A stretch of DNA of 10,195 bases from 4484-232 sp964486555 (GTDB lineage Bacteria; Thermotogota; Thermotogae; Thermotogales; Thermotogaceae): assembly GCA_964486555.1 (NCBI GenBank), contig CAZANP010000058.1, positions 1 through 10,195 of the forward strand, given 5' to 3'. The position numbers and the translations under genes were made by a program. Below, piece by piece: positions 1 to 6,867 of this stretch (position 1 is its first letter; each line of letters begins with the position of its first letter). Under the pieces are notes generated by a model that did no database searches, was not told the DNA's origin, and was given only the letters and a program-made list of their open reading frames with translations.

Positions 1-1
1 C

Positions 2-244
2 GGTGATTCTTACTATGTTGTTAAAGGTGGATCTAAGATCTACAAATTCAACGAAACCACCGATCCTGTTTTGATAGCCTCTGGTTTACCTTCCGCAATT
101 ACTGGATTGTACGTAGATGATAATTTAATATACTTCGTCTCAAATGGTGGATATGGTTTTTACATCTACAACATGGACACAGAAGAGTACGTGAAGAAAT
201 TCGATTTGAATTATCCAAAGTTTTTATACAGAATCTCCTTCTGA
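2..244 (+). CDS. 3' end of an unidentified protein (partial, beta-rich)
   Basis: An open frame enters from the left edge and runs 80 codons to a TGA stop; its start is outside the window. The visible protein is a series of short strands rich in Tyr, Gly, Asn and Asp (for example YYVVKGGSKIYKF, LIYFVSNGGYGFYIYNMDTEEYVKKF). This pattern resembles the blades of a beta-propeller or another all-beta repeat protein. No catalytic motif or membrane segment is visible, and I do not recognise the family. Codon choice (gat, tct, ggt, tta) looks somewhat more AT-rich than in the operon downstream. It is on the same strand as the repressor gene but 163 bp away and probably a separate transcription unit. 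That it is coding rests on the uninterrupted frame and protein-like composition. Confidence 0.6.
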   Translation, partial: GDSYYVVKGGSKIYKFNETTDPVLIASGLPSAITGLYVDDNLIYFVSNGGYGFYIYNMDTEEYVKKFDLNYPKFLYRISF

Positions 245-278
245 TTCAGAAATCCTTAGAATACGCTTTTCCTTCTGC

Positions 279-304
279 AATAATCTCCTTTCATTGGAGT
301 TATT
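279..304 (+). terminator. Weak hairpin after the upstream gene (possible terminator)
   Basis: The sequence AATAA-t-CTCC, a 7-nt loop, then GGAGTTATT can form a stem of nine base pairs with one bulged T. It lies 34 bp after the stop of the partial upstream gene and well before the repressor promoter region. No T-run follows it on the plus strand, so it is not a classic intrinsic terminator. The GGAG arm could pair instead with CTCC at 314-317. Possible transcript end or processing site; low certainty. Confidence 0.25.
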
Positions 305-349
305 CTGGGATATCTCCAAAAAATTGTGTTGGGAGAGGAACGAAAGGTT

Positions 350-361
350 GTGTTATAACAC
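350..361. repeat. Perfect 12-bp palindrome GTGTTATAACAC
   Basis: GTGTTATAACAC reads the same on both strands and lies 2 bp before the LacI-type operator upstream of the repressor gene. It contains TATAAC (354-359), which could serve as a -10 element and would place the transcription start inside the operator at about 366. No good -35 hexamer stands at the right distance upstream. It could instead be a binding site for another dimeric regulator. No second copy was noticed in the window. Confidence 0.3.
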
Positions 362-363
362 TT

Positions 364-381
364 TATGAAACCAGTTTCATA
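364..381. promoter_or_regulatory. LacI-family operator upstream of the repressor gene
   Basis: TATGAAACCAGTTTCATA is an 18-bp palindrome broken only at one central base pair. The same core, with a CG centre (ATGAAACCGGTTTCAT), recurs at 1467-1482 before the phosphorylase gene. LacI-family repressors typically bind even-length palindromes with a central CG, so this pair is most likely the binding site of the regulator encoded at 408-1427, with this copy giving autoregulation. The match between the two copies is seen directly; the binding protein is inferred from proximity. Confidence 0.8.
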
Positions 382-389
382 TTTTCTCT

Positions 390-395
390 TATAAT
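390..395 (+). promoter_or_regulatory. TATAAT, possible -10 hexamer
   Basis: A consensus TATAAT lies just after the operator. It has no convincing -35 hexamer 16-18 bp upstream. If used, transcription would start near 401-403, within or after the likely Shine-Dalgarno (396-401) of the repressor gene. Either it is not the promoter, or the repressor mRNA is essentially leaderless. The alternative -10 is TATAAC at 354-359. Confidence 0.25.
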
Positions 396-407
396 GAGGT
401 GGTTTAT

Positions 408-1427
408 CTGAAACTCACAATCTCCAAAATAGCGGAATTAGCGGGGGTTTCGAAAGCAACAGTTTCTCGAGTTATAAATGGAAGCGGTTACGTTTCAAAG
501 GAGACGAGAGAGAAGATCCTCGAGATAATAAGAAAATACGATTTCGTGCCAGATTCCAAAGCTGTGAGCCTGAGCAAGAAAAAGACATTCATCATCGCTC
601 TCATTCTTCCCGCAACGTCAGGGCCATTTTATGGAGAAGTCATAAGAGGTGTGGAGGAGGTTCTTTCAAACGAGAGGTATTTCATTCTTTTGATAGCTTT
701 GGATTCCGGTCAGAACGTTTCTCGATCGAGGGAGAGGTACATCTCAGCTCTGAGAGAAGGTAGGGTGGATGGTGCTATAATCTTCGATCCCACCATTGGA
801 GAAAAGGCCGTTGCGAGGATATCGAAGACAAGGGTACCCATTGTATTCCTTTTGAAAGATTACCGATCGTTCGGAATGGATTGTATCATGGTCGACAATT
901 TCTCTGGGAGCGTATCGATGGTGAAGCACCTCGTTGAGGAACACAACTACAGGAATATAGCCTTTATAAAAGGTCCTTCCGTCAGTGATGACAGTGAAGA
1001 AAGGTTCAGGGGATTTGTGAGTTCTCTGAAGATACACGGTTTGAATATCCGAGAAGACTTCGTTTTCTCATCGGATTTCACCTTCGAAGGAGGAAGAAGA
1101 GTTTTTCAAAGATTGAAAAAGGTCTTGAATCAAATAGAAGCGATTTTCTGTGGAAACGACGAGATGGCACTGGGTGTTATCGAAGAGATGAAAAAAGAGG
1201 GAATAAGACCTGGAAAAGATGTGGCTGTGGTGGGATTCGACGATGCCTTCTGGGCAGAGCACATAGATCCTCCCCTAACGACGGTTCACCAACCCATGTA
1301 TGAAGTTGGAAAGATCGCAGCTCAGAGAATCCTAGACAGAATAGAAAATCCCAACTCTTCTGAAAATCCTTTAAAAATCGTCCTTCAGACGAAGCTGATC
1401 GTCAGGAAATCATGTGGATGTGGATGA
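408..1427 (+). CDS. LacI-family transcriptional repressor
   Basis: This is a dimeric DNA-binding regulator with a sugar-sensing domain. The N-terminus (LTISKIAELAGVSKATVSRV) is the classic LacI helix-turn-helix, followed by the hinge-helix region near VPDSKAVSLSKKK. The rest is a periplasmic-binding-protein-like effector domain with typical landmarks: FIIALILP, a GAIIFDP strand, FIKGP, the AIFCGNDEMALGVIEEMKKEG motif, VAVVGFDD, and PPLTTVHQP. It ends LIVRKSCGCG, as many family members do. At about 340 residues it is full length. Start: GAGGTG at 396-401 is followed after 6 nt by CTG at 408, the same spacing seen for other genes here, giving MKLTISKIAELAG. The in-frame GTG at 399 (three residues longer) has no ribosome binding site, but is the conservative choice if CTG is not accepted. 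It probably controls itself and the downstream glucan operon through palindromes at 364-381 and 1464-1485. The inducer is probably an oligosaccharide or sugar from that pathway (inference). Confidence 0.93.
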   Translation: MKLTISKIAELAGVSKATVSRVINGSGYVSKETREKILEIIRKYDFVPDSKAVSLSKKKTFIIALILPATSGPFYGEVIRGVEEVLSNERYFILLIALDSGQNVSRSRERYISALREGRVDGAIIFDPTIGEKAVARISKTRVPIVFLLKDYRSFGMDCIMVDNFSGSVSMVKHLVEEHNYRNIAFIKGPSVSDDSEERFRGFVSSLKIHGLNIREDFVFSSDFTFEGGRRVFQRLKKVLNQIEAIFCGNDEMALGVIEEMKKEGIRPGKDVAVVGFDDAFWAEHIDPPLTTVHQPMYEVGKIAAQRILDRIENPNSSENPLKIVLQTKLIVRKSCGCG

Positions 1428-1463
1428 ACAGGGAGAGTAGCGAGAGATCTTTCAAAATCTTCT

Positions 1464-1485
1464 TATATGAAACCGGTTTCATATA
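1464..1485. promoter_or_regulatory. Perfect 22-bp LacI-type operator before the glucan operon
   Basis: The core ATGAAACCGGTTTCAT (1467-1482) is flanked by TAT on the left and ATA on the right, making a perfect 22-bp palindrome with a central CG. It differs from the operator at 364-381 by one central base in the core. Its right end runs into the Shine-Dalgarno AGGAGG (1485-1490) of the phosphorylase gene. A bound repressor would block a promoter overlapping the site or stop read-through from the repressor gene. No clear -35/-10 pair is visible in the 37 bp before it; TTATAT at 1463-1468 is the only -10-like string. Confidence 0.85.
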
Positions 1486-1490
1486 GGAGG
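1485..1490 (+). promoter_or_regulatory. Ribosome binding site that sets the GH94 start
   Basis: AGGAGG stands only 1 nt before the GTG at 1492 but 10 nt before the in-frame GTG at 1501. The second spacing is workable, the first is not. The phosphorylase therefore most likely starts at 1501 (VEHFKTKYGYF, with the initiator read as Met). Confidence 0.6.
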
Positions 1491-1500
1491 AGTGATCGCT

Positions 1501-3840
1501 GTGGAGCATTTCAAAACAAAATACGGCTATTTCAATGAAAACGGTGATTTCGTTGTGACGAATCCAAAAACACCAAGACCCTGGATAAACGTTCTGACGA
1601 ATGGAAAATACGGTGCGATCTATTCTCAGAGTGGCAGTGGATACTCCTTTTATATCGACGCTTCTCGAAGCCTTCTGACACGCTGGATCCAGGATCTGGT
1701 AAGGGATGAGTATGGAAAGTACTTTTATATCGTGAATGAAGAAACAGGCGAGATCTTTTCAAGCACGTACCAACCTGCGAAAAAGAAAGGAGATTACAAA
1801 GTTCTTTTCTCCCCAGGTAAAGTGATCTTCCAGACCTCCTTTGAGAAATTTTCAATCGAGACTACGGTTGTTGTATCCATGAACTACGATGTTGAGATCG
1901 TAAAGATCGAATTGGAAAACAAAACGGATGATGTCTTAAAACTTTCCATATTCTCGTACTTTGAACTCAACATGGGAACGAGCGCGGATGTTCACAGGGA
2001 ATTTCACAGGCTCTTTTTCGAAACGAGTTTTGTGGAGAACACTTTGATCAGTAAAAAACACATGTGGACCGCAGGGCCAAGAAGCTGGAACAGCTCCTAC
2101 CCTTTCGTGCTTTTCCACACATCAACCAAGAAAGTCGAATCCTACGAAACGGATAAAGAGAGCTTTTTGGGAATGTATGGAACACTTCAGAATCCAGAGG
2201 CTCTTGAATTGGGTCGCTGCAGGAACACACTGGGAAGGAACATAGATGGTATAAACTCGCTTCACATTAGAGTTTCCTTGAAAGCGCATGAAAAAAAGGT
2301 TATTTACTTTCTGATAGGTGTTTCAGAGAGTGAAGAAAGAGCCTTAGATATCTCAAAGAAATTCCAGAACGAAGAATTCTGTGAATCTCAGATCAGAGAA
2401 ACCATTGAATACTGGTCAAAGTTTCTCGAAAAGTTCAAAGTAGAGGTCCCTGAGAAGGATATAGAGTTTCTTTTGAACAAATGGCTGCCTTACCAAGCCA
2501 TAGCTGGAAGGTTGATGGCAAGAACGGCTTATTATCAGATGGGCGGAGCGTTTGGATACAGAGATCAGCTTCAAGACAGCCTTGCCGCTCTATGGCTCGA
2601 TCCCTCCATAACGAAGAAACAGATCATCCTTCATGCTTCTCACCAGAGGAAAGATGGATCGGTTCAACACTGGTGGCTTCCCTTCAGCAACAGCTCACCA
2701 GCTGAGAGATGGTCGGATGATTTGCTGTGGCTTGTTTTCGTGGTTTGTGAATACATTGAACACACCGGGGATAAACAAATATTGAGAGAGCGCGTTCCAT
2801 TCTTGGAAGGAGAGGGAGCCACCATAAAGGAGCATTGCATGAGAAGTATAAGGTCTGTTCTTTCAAACGTATCAAAAAGGGGTATTCCACTGATTTTAGG
2901 TGGCGATTGGAACGATGGGTTGAACGGTTTGGGGCAGAAAGGTAGAGGAGAGAGCTTCTGGTTGAGTGAATTTCTGTTTTACATATTGAAAAGAGTCTTG
3001 GAGATGTTCGAACTCGATGATGAGGAGAGGGAATGGATCGCAAACTCCATGGAAAGTCTGAAAAAATCCTTCAACGAGCACGCTTGGAACGGGAAATGGT
3101 TCAACAGAGCAACATCGGATGAAGGAAAGATCGTTGGTGGTTTGGAAGATGAAAGGATATTCTTGAACCCTCAAAATTGGGCGGTCATATCCGGAATATC
3201 CGAGGAAGAAAAATGTGAAAAGGCAATGGAAGAAGTGAAGAAGAAACTTATCACGGATTACGGGCCGCTCCTTCTCTTTCCACCTTTCACAGAGATAGAT
3301 GGAAAGATCGGGTACATAACAAGGTACGCTCCAGGTACCAGAGAAAACGGGGGAATATACACACACGCTGCTGTCTGGACGCTCTGGTCTTCGTGGATGA
3401 GAAAAGATCATGAACTGGCCGACAAAGTGTATTCATCACTTTCGCCGATACTCAGGTATTACAAAGATCCCGATCTATATGGGGCAGAGCCCTACGTGAC
3501 ACCTGGAAACAGTGATGGCCCACTCTCTCCAAGAAAAGGACGGGCTGGATGGACGTGGTACACGGGTTCAGCGAGTTGGCTGTACAGGTCGTTGATCCAA
3601 TATTATCTGGGCATAAAACCCATCAAAGAAGGAATTCTGTTCTCTCCTTGTACGCAAAAGTGTTGGAAACAAGCAACGATCGAATTTCAAATTCGAGGAG
3701 GAAAGTATAGACTGGAGATATCCAATCCCGAAGGGAAAGCTCTTCATGAATTCAAAGAAATCATTTTCAACGGAAAACGTTTGGAAGGAAATTTGATTCC
3801 TTATTCAAAAGGAGAAAACAGAATACTTGTTCTATATTGA
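1501..3840 (+). CDS. GH94 glycoside phosphorylase, NdvB/SOGP-like (beta-glucan oligosaccharide phosphorylase)
   Basis: GH94 enzymes use inorganic phosphate to cleave the non-reducing-end glucose from beta-linked oligosaccharides, giving alpha-glucose 1-phosphate. There is no signal peptide, so it acts in the cytoplasm. The N-terminus (KYGYFNENGDFVVTNPKTPRPWINVL) starts the family's beta-sandwich domain. The (alpha/alpha)6 barrel carries GYRDQLQD (352-359), HWW (390-392), SDDLLW (405-410), and WNDGLN with Asp472 as expected general acid. RENGGIYTHAAVW (614-626) and GRAGWTWYTGSA (680-691) form the usual C-terminal part of the active site. Several of these motifs resemble the GH94 domain of cyclic beta-1,2-glucan synthase more than T. 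maritima cellobiose phosphorylase. Length (779 aa) fits cellobiose, chitobiose or cellobionate phosphorylases and is shorter than known 1,2-beta-oligoglucan phosphorylases (over 1000 aa). Context with a PF10091/GH144-type enzyme favours sophorose or sophoro-oligosaccharides; laminaribiose and cellobionate remain possible. Family assignment is strong, substrate uncertain. Confidence 0.93.
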   Translation: MEHFKTKYGYFNENGDFVVTNPKTPRPWINVLTNGKYGAIYSQSGSGYSFYIDASRSLLTRWIQDLVRDEYGKYFYIVNEETGEIFSSTYQPAKKKGDYKVLFSPGKVIFQTSFEKFSIETTVVVSMNYDVEIVKIELENKTDDVLKLSIFSYFELNMGTSADVHREFHRLFFETSFVENTLISKKHMWTAGPRSWNSSYPFVLFHTSTKKVESYETDKESFLGMYGTLQNPEALELGRCRNTLGRNIDGINSLHIRVSLKAHEKKVIYFLIGVSESEERALDISKKFQNEEFCESQIRETIEYWSKFLEKFKVEVPEKDIEFLLNKWLPYQAIAGRLMARTAYYQMGGAFGYRDQLQDSLAALWLDPSITKKQIILHASHQRKDGSVQHWWLPFSNSSPAERWSDDLLWLVFVVCEYIEHTGDKQILRERVPFLEGEGATIKEHCMRSIRSVLSNVSKRGIPLILGGDWNDGLNGLGQKGRGESFWLSEFLFYILKRVLEMFELDDEEREWIANSMESLKKSFNEHAWNGKWFNRATSDEGKIVGGLEDERIFLNPQNWAVISGISEEEKCEKAMEEVKKKLITDYGPLLLFPPFTEIDGKIGYITRYAPGTRENGGIYTHAAVWTLWSSWMRKDHELADKVYSSLSPILRYYKDPDLYGAEPYVTPGNSDGPLSPRKGRAGWTWYTGSASWLYRSLIQYYLGIKPIKEGILFSPCTQKCWKQATIEFQIRGGKYRLEISNPEGKALHEFKEIIFNGKRLEGNLIPYSKGENRILVLY

Positions 3841-3848
3841 AGGAGGTG
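3841..3848 (+). promoter_or_regulatory. Ribosome binding site that sets the secreted glucanase start
   Basis: AGGAGGTG directly follows the phosphorylase stop codon and lies 6 nt before ATG 3855. The frame is open back to a TTG at 3837, but that codon overlaps the upstream stop and has no ribosome binding site. Starting at 3855 gives a clean signal peptide (MNKLVFLLIVSIAFMGFS). Confidence 0.85.
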
Positions 3849-3854
3849 TTTTTT

Positions 3855-6851
3855 ATGAACAAGCTCGTGTTTCTCCTGATAGTTTCCATCGCTTTCATGG
3901 GATTTTCACTAACAGTTCTGAACGATATGGAAACACCTGCTGGATTGAGTGATGATAACACAGGGGCAAAGTTCGAGAAAAATGATCTGTTCGTATACAC
4001 TGGAAAGTACTCCATCAAGGTGATACCATCTGGAAAATCGGATGAGACAAAGATCGCTTTCCAGATAAGTGGGAAAGTTCTGGAAAATTGGATCGAGTCA
4101 GATCTTCTGAAGATAGCTGTCTTCATACCTGAAGATGCGGAAACCTATCCCGTCAAGTACTTCCTGGGTATGGCAGATGTGACAGAAGAGTGGTCATGGG
4201 TTGACGGTGTCTTTTCGGAAACGGAAAGCAAAAGAGGATGGAAAGAAGTAGCTTTCAAACTATCTGAAAAGATGAAAAACATCTCAACAACCGGCAGATA
4301 CATGCTTTATTTCGCTTTCATATACTTCCAGGATGGAAAGAAAAAACCGATAAAAGATCCATTCTACGTAGACTCTTTCACCATACTGTCTTTTGAAGAG
4401 GAGAAGGAAAAACTGGTCATATTCCCTATGGAAACGAATGAAGAGATAGGAAAATACACGAATGACAACACGGGAGCCGTTTTCGAACTCAGTGATAAAT
4501 ATGTCGCACAGGGTTTGAGATCGATGAAGATAACACCGAGTGGTGAAGCGGTCGAGACGAAAGTAGCTCTTCCACTCGAAGGCAAAAACGTTGAAAAGTG
4601 GATGGAAGGTAACTTGATAACGATGAGCGTGTACATACCGGAGGACATGCAAGTGATCCCCACCATGTACTTCCTCGGTATGGCCGATGTGACCAGCGAA
4701 TGGAAATGGGTTGGAGGCGTTTTCGCAAAGAAAGTGGAAGTGACGAAAGGCTGGAACAAGATACAGTTTGAAATAGCCGGTGCAATGAAGGATCTGAATC
4801 CGGATGGAAAATACATGGTTTACCTTGCCTTTGCAGGATTCGATGAGAAGAATAAGAAGATCCCCCTTGTCGATCCTTTCTACATAGATGGCATATACAC
4901 GGAGAAATCGAAAATCATGACAGTGGAAGAGCAAATGGCGATGGTAAGTCCAGAGATCAAGAAAGAAGTTCAGAAAATGCTACAGATGAGTGATGATGAG
5001 CTCTTGGAATACATTCAGAAGAAAACCTTCGATTATTTCTGGAATGAGGTAAATCCCGAAAACGGTCTTGTAAGGGACAGGAGCAAGGAAGACGCACCTT
5101 GCAGCATAGCGGCGGTTGGTTTTGCTTTAACAGCTATTCCCGTCGGTATAGAAAGAGGTTGGATAACCTATGAAGAAGGATACGAAAGAGTTTTGAAGAC
5201 TCTAAAAACGTTCGTTGAGGGTAAAGTCGAGGGCAAAAATGGATTTTTCTACCATTTCGTCGATATGAACACAGGCTCAAGAGTCTGGAATTGTGAAGTG
5301 TCGTCGATAGACACTGCTCTTCTAGTTGCTGGTGCGCTCTTTGCTGGAGAATACTTCAAAGGGACGGAAGTTGAGAAACTCGCGGATCAACTCTATAGAA
5401 ATGTGAACTGGCAATGGATGCTGGCAGATGATGGAACTCTCTATATGGGATGGAAACCCGAAGGAGGATTTTTGAACGCAAAGTGGGATTCATTCAACGA
5501 GGGGATCCTAGCGTACGTCCTTGCTATCGGATCTCCAACTCACCCGATTCCAGCAAAATCCTGGGACAAGATCTTCAGGCCAATCCACGAAAATTACATA
5601 TCCTGTCCCACGGAATCTCTCTTCGTGTATCAATACCCAAATATCTGGATAGATTTCAGGGATAAAGAGGACAAATACGCAAATTACTTCAACAACGCAA
5701 GGATCGCCACAAGATACAACTACCTCTTCTGCGTGATGAACAGGTTCAAGTACAGAACGTACGACTTCGATATATGGGGATTGAGCGCTTCCGACGGTCC
5801 GGCTGGATACAAACATTATGGAGCTTCTGAGGGGAATCACGATGGAACGATAGCACCGTACGCTTCAATATCCTCGATCGTCTTCACACCGGATCTCTCC
5901 ATGAAGGCTATAAGAGGAATGCTTGAAAAGTACGGGGCGCTTCTTTGGAGAAAATATGGTTTTGTCAGTGCGTTCAACGTCGATGCGAATTGGTTCTCCA
6001 AAGAACACATAGGTATAGACCAGGGAGACATACTCTTGATGATCGAAAACCACAGGAGTGGATTCGTGTGGAAGACTTTCATGAAAAGCAAGTACATCCA
6101 AGAAGCGCTCAAAAAGATAGGTTTTGTCGAGAAGAAATCGGAATACGCCGTGACCCCATGGTATCTTAAAGAGTATGAAAAGATCCTCACTGCACCTTCA
6201 GAAAAGATAGCTATTGCTGTGAAGAAAACCATCACGGTGGATGGAAAACTGGATGACTGGAAAGGTGTTCCTCACAACGTCGTCGATGAGGATATGAACG
6301 TGCCCGTTGCTGGACTGAAGAAAGTGAACAAGAGGAAGCAGATCCTCCACAGCTACTTCTACGCTGCATGGGATGAGAATTACCTCTACTTTGCAGCGCG
6401 GGTTTTCGATGAATACGTTGTTGTGAACATAGCTCCCGATGACCTTGGAGCATTCTACAGAACCGATTCCATAGAGTTCTACATAGACCCCCATTCGGAA
6501 GCTGGGATATTCAAACTCGCAGTCCTTCCATTCGATACGGAAGGACACGTTCAGGCTGTGAGACATGAAGATGCAAAACCTGGTCCGATCTCAAAGGTTG
6601 CACCGGAAGTGAAAGTGGCCTCATCCAGAACGGAGAATGGATACATCGTGGAAGTTGCGATACCGTTCAAGTACCTTGGTGTCATACCGAAAGATGGTCT
6701 GAAACTCGGGTTCTGCCATACTGTGCACAATTCCAACAGAAGGGACGCAAAGATCGGTGAGTACGTGAGAGAGAATATGCTCTCATGGATACCACTTCCA
6801 GAGATATGGGCGCGTCCAGAGAAATGGGGAACGTTGGAACTCAAAGAGTGA
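3855..6851 (+). CDS. Secreted multidomain PF10091 (GH144-type) glucanase with two N-terminal modules and C-terminal CBM9-like domain
   Basis: This 998-aa exported enzyme probably cleaves an external beta-glucan. A signal peptide (residues 1 to about 18) has no lipobox Cys. Two tandem beta-sandwich-like modules follow, about 20-176 and 187-350. They are clear duplicates: both carry METxxxx...DNTGAxFE, YFLGMADVT (from 102 and 272) and DPFY(V/I)D near their ends, and probably bind carbohydrate. Residues about 380-758 form the glycoamylase-like PF10091 domain: DYFWNEVNPENGLVRDRS, CEVSSIDTALLVAG, NEGILAYVLAIGSPTHP, IWGLSASDGPAGY, GTIAPYASISSI, and GIDQGDILLMIENHRSG. GH144 endo-beta-1,2-glucanases and the corresponding NdvB domain (GH189) share this fold. 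The C-terminus (about 792-998) resembles CBM9 (ITVDGKLDDW, YLYFAARVFDE, DSIEFYIDP). Despite the old name glycoamylase, alpha-glucan activity is not implied. It starts 15 nt after the phosphorylase, so the two are cotranscribed. Fold assignment is firm; endo versus exo action and linkage are inferred. Confidence 0.9.
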   Translation: MNKLVFLLIVSIAFMGFSLTVLNDMETPAGLSDDNTGAKFEKNDLFVYTGKYSIKVIPSGKSDETKIAFQISGKVLENWIESDLLKIAVFIPEDAETYPVKYFLGMADVTEEWSWVDGVFSETESKRGWKEVAFKLSEKMKNISTTGRYMLYFAFIYFQDGKKKPIKDPFYVDSFTILSFEEEKEKLVIFPMETNEEIGKYTNDNTGAVFELSDKYVAQGLRSMKITPSGEAVETKVALPLEGKNVEKWMEGNLITMSVYIPEDMQVIPTMYFLGMADVTSEWKWVGGVFAKKVEVTKGWNKIQFEIAGAMKDLNPDGKYMVYLAFAGFDEKNKKIPLVDPFYIDGIYTEKSKIMTVEEQMAMVSPEIKKEVQKMLQMSDDELLEYIQKKTFDYFWNEVNPENGLVRDRSKEDAPCSIAAVGFALTAIPVGIERGWITYEEGYERVLKTLKTFVEGKVEGKNGFFYHFVDMNTGSRVWNCEVSSIDTALLVAGALFAGEYFKGTEVEKLADQLYRNVNWQWMLADDGTLYMGWKPEGGFLNAKWDSFNEGILAYVLAIGSPTHPIPAKSWDKIFRPIHENYISCPTESLFVYQYPNIWIDFRDKEDKYANYFNNARIATRYNYLFCVMNRFKYRTYDFDIWGLSASDGPAGYKHYGASEGNHDGTIAPYASISSIVFTPDLSMKAIRGMLEKYGALLWRKYGFVSAFNVDANWFSKEHIGIDQGDILLMIENHRSGFVWKTFMKSKYIQEALKKIGFVEKKSEYAVTPWYLKEYEKILTAPSEKIAIAVKKTITVDGKLDDWKGVPHNVVDEDMNVPVAGLKKVNKRKQILHSYFYAAWDENYLYFAARVFDEYVVVNIAPDDLGAFYRTDSIEFYIDPHSEAGIFKLAVLPFDTEGHVQAVRHEDAKPGPISKVAPEVKVASSRTENGYIVEVAIPFKYLGVIPKDGLKLGFCHTVHNSNRRDAKIGEYVRENMLSWIPLPEIWARPEKWGTLELKE

Positions 6852-6867
6852 GAAGGGGGTGTTCCAT

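Noticed and set aside
2896..3411. A 171-codon open frame on the minus strand within the GH94 gene
   Set aside because: The protein is low in plausibility (Ser/Phe/Pro/Arg-rich), and the sense strand encodes conserved GH94 motifs throughout.
4284..4934. A 216-codon open frame on the minus strand opposite the tandem modules of the secreted enzyme
   Set aside because: It is fully antisense to a well-supported gene, has no recognisable motif, and arises from the codon bias and duplication of the sense strand.
3855..6851. Reading the PF10091 domain as a glucoamylase acting on starch
   Set aside because: The domain name is historical; characterised members with this fold act on beta-1,2-glucans, and the GH94 neighbour also points to beta-glucan.
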